From CAIWHR01 sp963734085 (GTDB taxonomy: Bacteria; Pseudomonadota; Gammaproteobacteria; Burkholderiales; Casimicrobiaceae), in assembly GCA_963734085.1 (NCBI GenBank), contig CAVTFT010000006.1, forward strand, positions 1-64,000: a stretch of 64,000 nucleotides of DNA, read 5' to 3'. This document shows, one piece after another, positions 32,799 to 42,097 of this stretch (its first letter is position 1; each line of letters begins with the position of its first letter). A program made the position numbers and the translations under genes. The notes under the pieces are model-generated. The model did no database searches and had not been told where the DNA came from. It was given only the letters and a program-made list of their open reading frames with translations.

Positions 32799-33830
32799 AT
32801 GCAAATGATTGTCGGCCTCATCCGCAGCGCCAGCCTTACGAATTACGCCGAAGTCGCGCGCAAGGTCGGGCTCGATCCCCATCGGATGCTGGCCGAATTC
32901 GGGCTCCCGGCGCGGTGCCTGCGCGAGCAGGAGGTCAAGATTCCGGTCGACGCCGTACGGGGCCTGCTCGAGGCGTCTGCCGAGAGGAGCGGGATCGAAG
33001 CGTTCGGGCTTTTGATGGCCGAGGCACGGCGCCTGTCGAACCTCGGCCCGCTCGGGCTCCTGATCCGCGAGCAGCCGACGTTGCGCCTCGCCGTCGAGAC
33101 GCTCGCGCGCTACGGCAACCGCTTGAACGAGGCGTTGTTCCTGACCGTCGAGGAAGCCGGCGACGTCGTCGTGCTGCGCGAGGAGCTGATCGTGGGAGGG
33201 TCAGGGCAGATTCGGCAGTCGACCGAGCTCGCGATCGGCGTCGCCTTCCGCATCCTGCGCATCTTCCTGGGCGCCGACTGGCATCCGCGGCGCGTCTGCT
33301 TCGCCCACGACGCGCCCGCCGACCGATCGGTGCACGAGCGCGTGTTCGGCCGCAACGTCGAATTCGGCCACGATTTCAACGGCATCGTCTGCGCGCGCAG
33401 CGATCTCGAGATCGCCAATCCCGATGCCGATCCCGGGATCGCGCGGATGGCCCGGCAGATGCTGGAGACGGCTCCGGCGGGCAGCGCCGCCGACATGACC
33501 TCGCAGGTGCGCGAGCTGGTGGTGATGCTGCTCCCGACCGGCACCTGCACGATCGACCGGGCCGCGCAACATCTGGGCGTCGACCGCCGGACGATCCATC
33601 GCCATCTGGCGCGGGAGAAACAGACGTTCTCGCGGATCGTCGAAGCCGTCCGCGTCGAGCTTGCCGAACGCTACGTGAAGGAGCCGCGTCGAACCCTCAC
33701 GGAGATCTCGTCGCTGCTCGGGTTTTCCGCACCGAGCGCGTTCTCGCGCTGGTACCGGCGGCGCTTCGGCTCGAAGGCGTCGGCGCGCGCGCCGGCTCCC
33801 GCGGTCAGAACTTCTCGGGGACGAGCTTGA
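32799..33830 (+). CDS. AraC-family transcriptional regulator
   Basis: DNA-binding regulator of 343 residues. The N-terminal part is an Arabinose_bd-type domain (PF12625-like; SLTNYAEVARKVGLDPHRML, EAFGLLMAEARRLSNLGPLGLL, FAHDAPADRSVHERVFG), as in OruR/ArgR-type regulators. The C-terminal 100 residues hold two helix-turn-helices (TIDRAAQHLGVDRRTIHRHL and TEISSLLGFSAPSAFSRWYRR). ATG 32799 has GGGGAC upstream; TTG 32793 is in frame but less likely. The gene is divergent from the MFS-BKACE operon, 85 bases away, and is the obvious candidate regulator of it. The last 26 bases overlap the convergent PPK2 gene. Confidence 0.9.
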   Translation: MQMIVGLIRSASLTNYAEVARKVGLDPHRMLAEFGLPARCLREQEVKIPVDAVRGLLEASAERSGIEAFGLLMAEARRLSNLGPLGLLIREQPTLRLAVETLARYGNRLNEALFLTVEEAGDVVVLREELIVGGSGQIRQSTELAIGVAFRILRIFLGADWHPRRVCFAHDAPADRSVHERVFGRNVEFGHDFNGIVCARSDLEIANPDADPGIARMARQMLETAPAGSAADMTSQVRELVVMLLPTGTCTIDRAAQHLGVDRRTIHRHLAREKQTFSRIVEAVRVELAERYVKEPRRTLTEISSLLGFSAPSAFSRWYRRRFGSKASARAPAPAVRTSRGRA

Positions 33831-34662
33831 CCGAATCGATCGGTGGCTTCGCGCGCACCTTGCGCTTCGGCAGCTTCACCTTCTCGCGCGGCGGGGACTT
33901 GTACGGGATCCGCGAGAGCAGGTGCGAGATGATGTTGAGCCGCACCCGCCGCTTGTCCTCCGAGCGCGCGACGTACCATGGCGCCCACGCGGTGTCGGTC
34001 GCCGCGAACATCTCGTCGCGCACCTTCGTATAGTCGTTCCAGCGCGTGTAGGACTTGATGTCCATCGGCGAGAGCTTCCAGATCTTGCGCCCGTCGTCGA
34101 TGCGCGCGGTAAGCCGCCGAGTTTGCTCCTCCGGGCTCACCTCGAGCCAGTACTTGAGAAGGATGATCCCCGAATCGACCACGAGCTTCTCGAACAATGG
34201 AATGATCTGCAGGAATTTCTGCGCCTGTTCCTCGGTGCAGAAACCCATCACGCGCTCGACGCCGGCCCGGTTGTACCAGCTGCGGTCCCAGATGATGACC
34301 TCGCCGGCCGCCGGCAGGTACGGGATGTAGCGCTGCCCATACATCTGCGATTTTTCGCGCTCGGTCGGTGTCGGCAGCGCGATCACGCGGAAAACCCGCG
34401 GGCTCACCCGCTCGGTGATCGCCTTTATCGTCCCGCCCTTGCCGGCGCCGTCGCGGCCCTCGAAGACAATGCACACCTTGAGGCCGGCGTGCTTGACCCA
34501 CTCCTGGAGCTTGACCAGCTCGACGTGAAGCTTCCGGAGCTCCTTGTCGTAGTCCTTGCCGGAGAGCTCGGCGCCGGGAGCCGCCTTCGCGGCCTCCCCT
34601 TTGGCTTTCCCGCCCTTCTTGCCCTTCGCCGCATCCTTCGTTTGCACGCTCTTTTTCGCCAT
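33805..34662 (-). CDS. ppk2: polyphosphate kinase 2 (PPK2 family)
   Basis: Polyphosphate:nucleotide phosphotransferase of the PPK2 family (class I-like, ~285 residues), which makes NTPs from polyphosphate or the reverse. Seen: Walker A GRDGAGKGGTIK (69-80), the lid region TPTEREKSQMYGQRYIPYLP, Walker B VIIWDRSWYNR (Asp126), FEKLVVDSGIILLKYWLEVS, and KIWKLSPMDIKSYTRWNDYTKVRDEMF. ATG 34662 is chosen because GGAGA lies 7 bases upstream; ATG 34674 is in frame but without a site. The N-terminal 30 residues are Lys/Ala/Gly rich and low complexity. The gene is downstream of a NodT gene and convergent with the AraC regulator. Nucleotide preference cannot be told. Confidence 0.92.
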   Translation of the reverse strand: MAKKSVQTKDAAKGKKGGKAKGEAAKAAPGAELSGKDYDKELRKLHVELVKLQEWVKHAGLKVCIVFEGRDGAGKGGTIKAITERVSPRVFRVIALPTPTEREKSQMYGQRYIPYLPAAGEVIIWDRSWYNRAGVERVMGFCTEEQAQKFLQIIPLFEKLVVDSGIILLKYWLEVSPEEQTRRLTARIDDGRKIWKLSPMDIKSYTRWNDYTKVRDEMFAATDTAWAPWYVARSEDKRRVRLNIISHLLSRIPYKSPPREKVKLPKRKVRAKPPIDSVKLVPEKF

Positions 34663-34715
34663 CGTCGTCTCCATCGATTCGAATCGCCGGACGGGCGGCG
34701 ATCACGGCCGACGCA

Positions 34716-36131
34716 TCACTGCGCGGCTACTGGTTCTGTCGCCGCTAGGTGCATCTCGAACCCGCCCCCCAGCGCCAGATGCAGGTTGACCCGCTGCGCC
34801 AGCCGCTCGGTCTGCACACGCAGAAGCGTGATGCGGGCCGAATACAGGCCGAGCTGATTCTGCTCGACCGCGCGCAGATCGACGGTCCCGACGCGATACT
34901 GGATTTGCGCGAGCTCCAGCGCGCGCGCGCTGTCGCGGGTCGTCGCCTCGAGAATGACGTAGCGATCGCGCAGCGCGTTCTCGGCGGCGAGCGCGTTTTC
35001 GACCTCGCCGAACGCCCGCTGGCCCGCTCGCGCGTACTCCGCGACCGCCTGCTTCTGCTCGGCGGACCGGATCTCGACCTGCGCGCGCAGTGCGCCTCCC
35101 TGATACAACGGGGCGATCAGGTTGGCACCGACGCTCCAGATCGGGTTGCTCGTGTCCTTGAGCACGATGAGTTCGCTCGTCACGCTGCTGCCCCCGGCGG
35201 TCAGGCTGATGCGCGGAAGCATCGCCGCGCGCGCCTCGCCCACGCGGTTGAATGCGGCCGCGACGCGGCGCTCGGCCGCGACCACGTCGGGCCGGCGCTC
35301 GAGCAGCTCCGACGGCATGCCGACCGGCGTGGGCGGGGGCATCGGCGAGAGCCGATCGGCGACGGCGATCTCTGCGCCCGGATAACGCCCCACGAGGAGC
35401 TCCAGCGCACGCAGCGCCTGCTCGCGCGCCTGCTCGATCTCGCGCAGCCGGTCGCGGTAGGTCCCGGTGCTCGCGCGCGCCTCCGCCACTGCCTGCTCGT
35501 TCCCGTTGCCGACGCGAAACCGGTCCTGCGCAACGCCGAGCAACGCGTCCGAGGCGCGCACCGCCTCCTGCGCAATCGCGCGCTGAAGCCCGGCCTCGAT
35601 CGCGAGGAACCAGCTCTTGGCCACCGTAGCCGCCAGCGACTGGCGCGCGTACGCGTAGTCGGCGCCGAACGCCGCGGCCTGTTCCTCGGCCGCCGCACGC
35701 CCGTAGCGAATGCGGCCCCAGATGTCGAGCTCCAGCGACGCATTGAGCCAGATCCCCTCGAGGCCGCCGCCACTGCCCGATTTTCCCCCGGCAAGGCCCG
35801 CGACGCCCACCGACGGCCACAGCGCGCCGCTCGCCACTTTGACGTAACCCGCCGCCTGCTCGACACGCGCCGCCGCCACCTGCAGGTCGGCGTTGTAGGC
35901 CAGGGCCTCCGTGACAAGCGCAGTCAGTGCGGGATCGTTGAACGACAAGATCCACTGGTCCGCCACAGGCACTGCCGTCCCGCCGCTCGCCTTCCACGCT
36001 GCCGGCACCGCCGTGTGCGACAGCGCCTGCTTCTGCAGCTCGTCGGTCGAAGGCGGGGTCTTGAGTGCGCACCCCGCCACCACCGCGGCGAGAGCAGCGA
36101 GGATATGCAGAGAGCCGAGACGTGTTCGCAT
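34716..36131 (-). CDS. NodT-type outer-membrane efflux lipoprotein
   Basis: TolC-like outer-membrane channel, 471 residues, NodT subfamily. Signal with lipobox VVAGC-A (Cys near residue 21), then two repeats of the outer-membrane efflux fold: WILSFNDPALTALVTEALAYNADLQVAAARVEQAAG and LELDIWGRIRYGRAAAEEQ in the first, and LLERRPDVVAAERRVAAAFNRVGEARAAMLPRISL in the second. It is co-transcribed with the HlyD-type adaptor (1-base overlap, TGATG) and the DUF3302 gene. No energised inner-membrane pump is present in this set. Confidence 0.9.
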   Translation of the reverse strand: MRTRLGSLHILAALAAVVAGCALKTPPSTDELQKQALSHTAVPAAWKASGGTAVPVADQWILSFNDPALTALVTEALAYNADLQVAAARVEQAAGYVKVASGALWPSVGVAGLAGGKSGSGGGLEGIWLNASLELDIWGRIRYGRAAAEEQAAAFGADYAYARQSLAATVAKSWFLAIEAGLQRAIAQEAVRASDALLGVAQDRFRVGNGNEQAVAEARASTGTYRDRLREIEQAREQALRALELLVGRYPGAEIAVADRLSPMPPPTPVGMPSELLERRPDVVAAERRVAAAFNRVGEARAAMLPRISLTAGGSSVTSELIVLKDTSNPIWSVGANLIAPLYQGGALRAQVEIRSAEQKQAVAEYARAGQRAFGEVENALAAENALRDRYVILEATTRDSARALELAQIQYRVGTVDLRAVEQNQLGLYSARITLLRVQTERLAQRVNLHLALGGGFEMHLAATEPVAAQ

Positions 36132-37351
36132 CAGTGCAGCTTCAGCACGAGGTAATCGGTGATCGTGCCGACGCGCAGGATTACCATCCGCACGATGTGG
36201 ATCATATGCGCGTGCTCCGTATAGATCGCACCATGGCCTTCCGCACCGGCGGCGAGGAACAGATCGCGATCGCGCTCCTCGACGTCGAACTTGACGGGAA
36301 ACCGGCCCGGGATCTGTGGATAGGCGCCGGTCTGCGGGAGCACTCCCGACTGCACAACCTGGCCCTGGCCCTGCGCCCAGACGATGGAATCCACCTTGGC
36401 CTTGATGATCCGCCCCGGGTACATCGTGAGGGCAAACTCCGCCGGATTGCCCGGCTCGACCAGCGGCAGCTCGTTCGCCACGTAGAGCCCGATGACCTGA
36501 TAGGTTTCCTCGACGAAGCTCATCGCCGGCGCGACCGGAAACGCGGTCACGAACGAGCCTGGGCGCAACTGAACGTTGATCGCGTAGCCGCTGGCCGGCG
36601 CGTAGACGGACGTCTGATCGAGGTTCCACTGCGCGTTCGCCAGATCGGCGCGGCTGAGATCGACCTGCGCCTTCGCGGTCGCGACCTGTGCCCGCGCCGC
36701 GGCGACTGATGCCTGCTCGCCGTTCACCTGTCCCGACAGCTTCTGCGCGACCTGTGCCTCATTCGCCGTCGCCGTTGCGAGCTGCGCTTGCAGGTCGGTC
36801 ACGTTGGCCTCGGCCTGCTCCAGCGCGAAGCGATCGCCCGCTCCCGTAGCCACCAGTTCGCGGTTCTGTCGGACCCGCAGCCGCGCGAGTTCGAGTCTGG
36901 GCTGCAGGGACGCGACCTGTCCGCTCGCGGATTTCAATTGTTCCTGCAGTTGCCGCGCGCCGGCGGACGCGTCGACGAGGCCCGCGCCGGCCTGCGCGAG
37001 CTTTGCCTCGTCGGCAGCGAGCTTCGCCTTGGCGACATTGAGATCGTTCTGATACTGCGTCGGGTCGATCTTGAACAGCAGCTCGCCTTTCTTGACCAGC
37101 CGGTTGGGCTCGACCGGCACCTCGGTGACCCGCCCGCGCACCTGCGGGATGACCTGCACGACGTACTTGAGGACGCGAATGTCGGCCGTCGACGGGGCCA
37201 CAACGTTGAGGGCCAGGACCAGCGCCGTCAACGCGACGATCGGAATGATGACGACGGTGACCTGCCACGCCGTGTTCCAGGGCAGCCACTTGAACTTGAA
37301 GAAGATCAGCCATACGAAGAACGCATAGATTCCAAGGAGCAGGGCTTCCAT
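36131..37351 (-). CDS. HlyD-family membrane fusion protein (YibH/YiaV-like)
   Basis: Periplasmic adaptor of 406 residues, anchored by an N-terminal TM segment (VTVVIIPIVALTALVLALNVV). Biotinyl-lipoyl half motifs are seen (VIPQVRGRVTEVPVEPNRLVKKGELLFKIDP, SGYAINVQLRPGSFV), with a long coiled-coil hairpin of Ala/Gln-rich heptads at about residues 110-240. This is the HlyD/YibH type, which commonly pairs with a DUF3302 membrane protein as in E. coli yibHI or yiaVW. It overlaps DUF3302 and NodT genes by one base each, so all three are translated together. The transported compound is unknown. Confidence 0.9.
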   Translation of the reverse strand: MEALLLGIYAFFVWLIFFKFKWLPWNTAWQVTVVIIPIVALTALVLALNVVAPSTADIRVLKYVVQVIPQVRGRVTEVPVEPNRLVKKGELLFKIDPTQYQNDLNVAKAKLAADEAKLAQAGAGLVDASAGARQLQEQLKSASGQVASLQPRLELARLRVRQNRELVATGAGDRFALEQAEANVTDLQAQLATATANEAQVAQKLSGQVNGEQASVAAARAQVATAKAQVDLSRADLANAQWNLDQTSVYAPASGYAINVQLRPGSFVTAFPVAPAMSFVEETYQVIGLYVANELPLVEPGNPAEFALTMYPGRIIKAKVDSIVWAQGQGQVVQSGVLPQTGAYPQIPGRFPVKFDVEERDRDLFLAAGAEGHGAIYTEHAHMIHIVRMVILRVGTITDYLVLKLH

Positions 37352-37929
37352 CAGGCATCACCCGCCCTGGCACCGGCCGGCGCGGTCCCTGCAGCCGACG
37401 CGGGGGACTTTGCGATTGCGACCGCCAAGTCTCTCCGCAGGACCTTGAGCTCGGCGGACAACGTGCCTTTGGCGGCCATCGCGTCGAGCTCCTCGCGCAA
37501 ATGCGCGAGCTCATCGTCGAGCAGCGCACCCGCCTGCGCCTTCTCGCCGAGCTCGTGGTAGTAGTCGTCGTGCTTCTCCGTGCCGTAGGCAACACGATAG
37601 GCGACCGGCTTCGTATACGCCCAGAGCCAGGCGATTGGCCACAAGAGGCCGCCGAATGCCAGCGACAGCAGGCACAGCGTGTGAATGGCGTCCCGCTGCG
37701 GGTGGTGGCGCTTGTGGGCGATCTTCTCCGGCAGCACGTGCACCAGCCAGAACAGCACGATCCCGCCGATCGGGACGGCGACAATGATGAACCACGCGAG
37801 GCCCATCGCCGCCGTGTCCATCATCTCCGGCGGGAGAAACGATGCGTGCGCGACCGGTGGAAAGATCAGGACGGCGAGCGCGGCGACTGCAACGGCAGGC
37901 GACACTCGCAGGGGCATTCGGAATTTCAT
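37351..37929 (-). CDS. DUF3302 inner-membrane protein (YibI/YiaW-like)
   Basis: Small membrane protein of 192 residues, DUF3302 family. An N-terminal signal-like segment (MKFRMPLRVSPAVAVAALAVL) precedes two TM helices: GLAWFIIVAVPIGGIVLFWLVHVL and LCLLSLAFGGLLWPIAWLWAYTKP, with EKIAHKRHHPQRDAI in the loop, the family signature. A Glu/Ala-rich, probably coiled-coil cytoplasmic tail follows. Start ATG 37929 is preferred over the upstream codons for its MKFR n-region. It is the first gene of the DUF3302-HlyD-NodT trio. It may supply the inner-membrane element missing from this exporter. Confidence 0.85.
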   Translation of the reverse strand: MKFRMPLRVSPAVAVAALAVLIFPPVAHASFLPPEMMDTAAMGLAWFIIVAVPIGGIVLFWLVHVLPEKIAHKRHHPQRDAIHTLCLLSLAFGGLLWPIAWLWAYTKPVAYRVAYGTEKHDDYYHELGEKAQAGALLDDELAHLREELDAMAAKGTLSAELKVLRRDLAVAIAKSPASAAGTAPAGARAGDA

Positions 37930-38332
37930 CGGAGCGAATCTCTCGGGTGTGCAGGAGCCAACGAGGGACAGTGCCGGCCAGTCCCTGTCGGCGGGGTCAT
38001 GGGTATAGCGGCCCCGCATCCGGACGGCATGGCCGCACTCGCGACGGTTATCCTACACGAATGGCGGGCAGCCGGCCGCACGCACGCAAAGCAGGGGGCG
38101 CATAGTCGACCACGTCGCGGGCGACAAGCTGCCGAAGATGAAGTTGCGTCAAAGTTCGGCGTGACTCACGCATGCCTCTTCAAGCAGAAGGCTGTGCGTG
38201 GAAGGGCGCGAAGCGCCACCGCCCGTCAATCGAGAAGCCCGCGACGTCAGGTCGAGCGCGCGCTTGCGCCACCCGGGAGCCAGACGAGGGTGGTTGAACT
38301 GATACAACGCGTGAATCAGACGTATCCGCTCG
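37930..38332. other. intergenic region, no gene seen
   Basis: About 400 bases between the DUF3302 gene and the 3' end of the glucosidase gene, both minus strand. A 73-codon frame at 38149-38370 lacks a ribosome site and protein-like composition. No terminator or promoter is obvious. Confidence 0.5.
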
Positions 38333-41070
38333 TCAGCTCTTTCTGGTTTGGTCTCCGCCCACTTGTTCACGGACGAGCCTGGCCATCACGCGTCCGCGCT
38401 CGGTTTCCAGCAAGGTCTTGGCGTCGATACGCCCGAACAAGTCCAGGAGCGGAGCGACCAAGCCGGTCCAGCCGGTCTGGTGGCTGGCGCCAAGTCCCGC
38501 GCCGTTGTCGCCGTGGAAGTATTCGTAGAACAGGATCAGGTCGCGCCAATGCGGATCGTCCTGGAACTTCGCCGCCCCGCCGTAGACCGGCCGTTGCCCA
38601 TTGGCATCGCGCAGGAACGTGCCCGTCAGCCGCCGGACAATCTCCTGCGCCACCTCGAACAGCGTCATGTGCGGCCCCGAACCGGTCGGACATTGAACCC
38701 TAAACTCATCGCCGTAGAAGCTGTACAGATTCACCAGCGCCCGGACGATCAGCATATTGACCGGCATCCAGACCGGACCGCGCCAGTTGGAGTTGCCGCC
38801 GAACATGCCGGTATTCGACTCGGCCGGCAGGTACCGGACGCTGTACTCCTGGCTACCGACGTGAAACACGAACGGATGGTCCCGGTGATAGCGCGAGAGC
38901 GAACGAATGCCGTGCGGCCCGAGGAACTCGTTTTCGTCGAGCAGATAGCCGAGCACCCGCTCGAGTTTCTGCCTGTTCAGGATCGACAGCATCCTCCGTT
39001 TTCGGTAGCCGATGAAGCCGGCGTCGGTCGGCGCTACATGGGAAACCAACTCGGGATGGCGCTCGCGGAACTGCGCGATCAGCTCCATCAGCTTGGGAAG
39101 GCGAGCGACGGCGTCCCCCTCGAACACGGTCGTCGCGCACAGCGGCAACAGTCCCACCATCGACCGTACCTTCAGCCGCATCGCCTGACCGTCGGGCAGC
39201 CGCAACAGGTCATAGAAGAAGCCGTCCTGCTCGTCCCACATCTCGTCGTGATGCTCGCCGCGACGGTCCATCGCATAGGCGATCCACATGAAATGCTGGA
39301 TGAACTTGAAGGCGATCTCTTCGTAGATCGGATCGTATTCGGTCAGGATGAGCGCCATCTCCAGCATGTTCTGGCAGTAGAACGCCATCCACGCCGTCCC
39401 GTCCGCCTGTTCGAGCGAGCCCCCGGTCGGCAACGGCGCGCTGCGATCGAAGATGCCGATGTTGTCGAGACCCAGGAAGCCGCCGGCGAAAACGTTGCGC
39501 CCCGCCGGGTCCTTGCGATTGACCCACCAGTTGAAATTCAGCATCAGTCCCTGAAACGAACGCTCCAGGAACCGCAGGTCGGCCCGACCGAGTTGCTTCT
39601 CGTATTTGTACAGCCAAAGCGTGGCAGCGGCATGCACCGGCGGATTCACGTCGCTGAAGTTCCACTCGTAGGCCGGAATCTGGCCGCTGGGGTGGAAGTA
39701 GAGGCTCCGCAGCATCAGCAGCAGCTGCTCCTTGGCGAAATCGAAATCCACCAGCGCCAGCGCGACGGTGTGGAAGGCCAGGTCCCAGGCCGCATACCAC
39801 GGGTACTCCCACTTGTCGGGCATGGAGATCACGTCGGCGTTGAGCATGTGGAACCACTCCGTGTTGCGCACGCCGCGGCGGGCCGACTCGATCAGCGGAT
39901 GACTCTTGTGCTCGCGCAGCCAGCGCTCCAGATCGAAGTAGTAGTACTGCTTGCTCCACAGCATTCCCGCCAGCGCCTGGCGGTGAACCCGGCGCTGATC
40001 GTCGGTCAGCGATTGGGGCGCAATCCGCTGATAGAACTGGTCGGCGTCGGCGATGCGGCTTCGAAGATCTTCTCGAAGTCGCCGAAGGGTTCCTTCGTCT
40101 TCGCGGCTGCGAGACGCAACCGGACCGTCTTGCTGTCGCCGCCGGGCACGTCGAGGGCATAGTGGGCGGCGGCCTTGGTCCCGATCTTGGCGGGATTCAC
40201 CGCCTCGCGCTGTCCCGAGACGACGTAGACGTGGAACGCATCCTTGACGTACGGCGACGCGTTGGGCTGGCCCCACAGACGCTGCGCATTGCTCTCGTTT
40301 TCGGTGAAGAGCAACTCGGGGGCGCCATCGCAGTGGAGCCAGTACTCACCGAGCTCGTGGTGCGCGGCCCGAATCGTTCCCGATTCCGCCTCGCGAAGCG
40401 AAGGCTTGCGCCCGTTCTCGCCCCACGACCAGGTATTGCGGAACCACAGTGTCGGCAGCACGCGCAGTCGCGCTGCTTGCGGCCCGCGATTGTGCACGGT
40501 GATCCGGATGAGCACGTCTTCGGGACCCTCCTTCGCGTATTCGACGAACACGTCGAAGTAGCGGTCGTCGGCGAAGACGCCTGTATCGAGCAGCTCGTAC
40601 TCGAACTCCTCCCGCGATCGTCTTCCGTTGGTCTCGACCAGATCCCGGTAGGGAAACTCGCGCTGCGGATACTTGTACAGGTACTTCATGTACGAGTGCG
40701 TCGGCGTGCTGTCGAGATAGAAGTAGTATTCCTTTACGTCCTCGCCGTGGTTGCCTTCGCTGTTGGTGAGTCCAAACAGGCGCTCCTTCAGGATCGGATC
40801 GCGCTCGTTCCACAACGCGAGCGCGAAGCACAACTGCTGCTTGTCGTCGCAGAGTCCACCCAGCCCGTCCTCACCCCATTTGTAGGTGCGCGAGCGCGCC
40901 TGGTCATGGGTGAAATAGCTCCAGGCGTTGCCGTCTTCGCTGTAGTCCTCGCGGACCGTGCCCCATTGCCGCTCGCTCAAATAAGGTCCCCATTTCTTCC
41001 ATGGGACCTGCGCCTCGCGCGCATCGTTCAGGCGCTTCTGCTCCGTCACATCGACGATGACTGGGCTCAT
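38333..41070 (-). pseudogene. GH63-like glucosidase, frameshifted
   Basis: Large glucosidase of the MGH1/GH63-like (alpha/alpha)6 type, about 912 residues if repaired. ATG 41070 has AAGGAGGAG upstream. The N-terminal beta domain opens with KKWGPYLSERQWGTVREDYSEDGN and AWSYFTHDQARSRTYKWGEDG; the C-terminal catalytic toroid has KQYYYFDLERWL, WEYPWYAAWDLAFHT, DVNPPVHAAATLWLY and GGNSNWRGPVWMPVN, with acid/base candidates near the last motif. The first frame ends with FGDFEKIFEAA and then off-frame residues; the second resumes at RIADADQFYQRIAPQSL. The switch needs one inserted base at about 40055-40060, since the 2738-base length is one short of a multiple of three. Probably intact in function or in an unfixed read, or a true lesion. 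Confidence 0.8.
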
Positions 41071-41148
41071 GCTTTATCTCCTCCTTGCCGTGTATGCACT
41101 CAGCGGGACCCAACGTGGATGGTCGCGTCGCGCGCGCGCGCAAGCGCA

Positions 41149-42081
41149 TCACAGTCCACCGCCCCATCGGTATTGCCACGCGATGCCGATCAGATCGTAG
41201 TTGTTCCCGGTGCGCGCCGCCACGCCGCTGCTGGCGAAGAGCTTGATCGAATTGAGCCGGTCCACCGGGAGCGCCAATGTTGCCCCGAGACGCCAGTTCT
41301 GCTGAAGGTCGTTGTTCAGCACGCCATTCACGGTCGTGCGTCCGCCGGTGAAGTACGTGGCATCGGCCGAAACCCAGATGCCGGAGCGAAAGGCGTAGAT
41401 CACGTGCCCCTGCAGCGAGTAGAGCGGGTCCTGCGAACGCGTATTGCCGCCGTAGAAGTCGTCGTTGTCGGTAAAGACCGTCGCCGCCGCCTGGGCTTCC
41501 AGCGTCCACGGACCGATCGCCTTCGAGATCCCCGCCTCCGGCTTGAAGGACCAGCGGTTGGTGCCGATGTTGACGATCTTGCCGGGATCGTACTGGCTCC
41601 AGGGCGCCGACACCTGCAGGCTGGCACCGATGATCAGGTCCTGCTCCCAGCCGGCGAATTCCTTCAGGCTAAGCGCCGGCGCCCCGTAGAGATTGATCGA
41701 CAGCCTGAACGCCGGATTGCCGAACCCGTTGACGGTCCGCTCCACCGGTTGACCCTGGTAGTCGGCGGTGCCGGACAGCCAGGTGTACGGGACGATCGCG
41801 TCGAACTTGGCCGACTTTCCCCACAGATCGAGCACCCTTGCGTATGCGAGGAGGCCGTTCGACGTGTTGAGGTTCGCATTGGTGATCGGCAACGCAGGAT
41901 CGAGGGCCAGCCCGCCTCGCGTGTAGGCGTAGCCCGCGATCAGGAAGTTGACGCCGACCGGGGCATTGGAATAGGCGCGCGGCTCGATGTCCTGCCCACG
42001 GGCCGGCGATGCGACCCCAGCGAGCACGCAAGCGACGAGCGCCGCGGTCATCAACAGCGCCGGCCCAGTGTCAACGCGCAT
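41149..42081 (-). CDS. outer-membrane barrel, phenol_MetA_deg family
   Basis: Exported 310-residue protein of the Phenol_MetA_deg (MetA-pathway of phenol degradation) outer-membrane family, a predicted 12- or 14-strand barrel. Signal peptide with cleavage near ARGQ. Seen: PVGVNFLIAGYAYTRGGLALDP, LGVYARVLDLWGKSAKFD-like ARVLDLWGKSAKFDAIVPY, NPAFRLSINLYGAPAL, GISKAIGPWTLEAQAAAT, and a terminal aromatic strand WQYRWGGGL. Despite the family name, no phenol-degradation genes are nearby. It lies 78 bases upstream of the glucosidase gene and 16 bases after the membrane protein gene, so the three are probably co-transcribed. Confidence 0.83.
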   Translation of the reverse strand: MRVDTGPALLMTAALVACVLAGVASPARGQDIEPRAYSNAPVGVNFLIAGYAYTRGGLALDPALPITNANLNTSNGLLAYARVLDLWGKSAKFDAIVPYTWLSGTADYQGQPVERTVNGFGNPAFRLSINLYGAPALSLKEFAGWEQDLIIGASLQVSAPWSQYDPGKIVNIGTNRWSFKPEAGISKAIGPWTLEAQAAATVFTDNDDFYGGNTRSQDPLYSLQGHVIYAFRSGIWVSADATYFTGGRTTVNGVLNNDLQQNWRLGATLALPVDRLNSIKLFASSGVAARTGNNYDLIGIAWQYRWGGGL

Positions 42082-42097
42082 TCGCGTTCGGTGCTCC

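Noticed and set aside
38149..38370. 73-codon minus-strand frame as a small gene
   Set aside because: It has no ribosome site, no recognisable composition, and overlaps the glucosidase 3' end.
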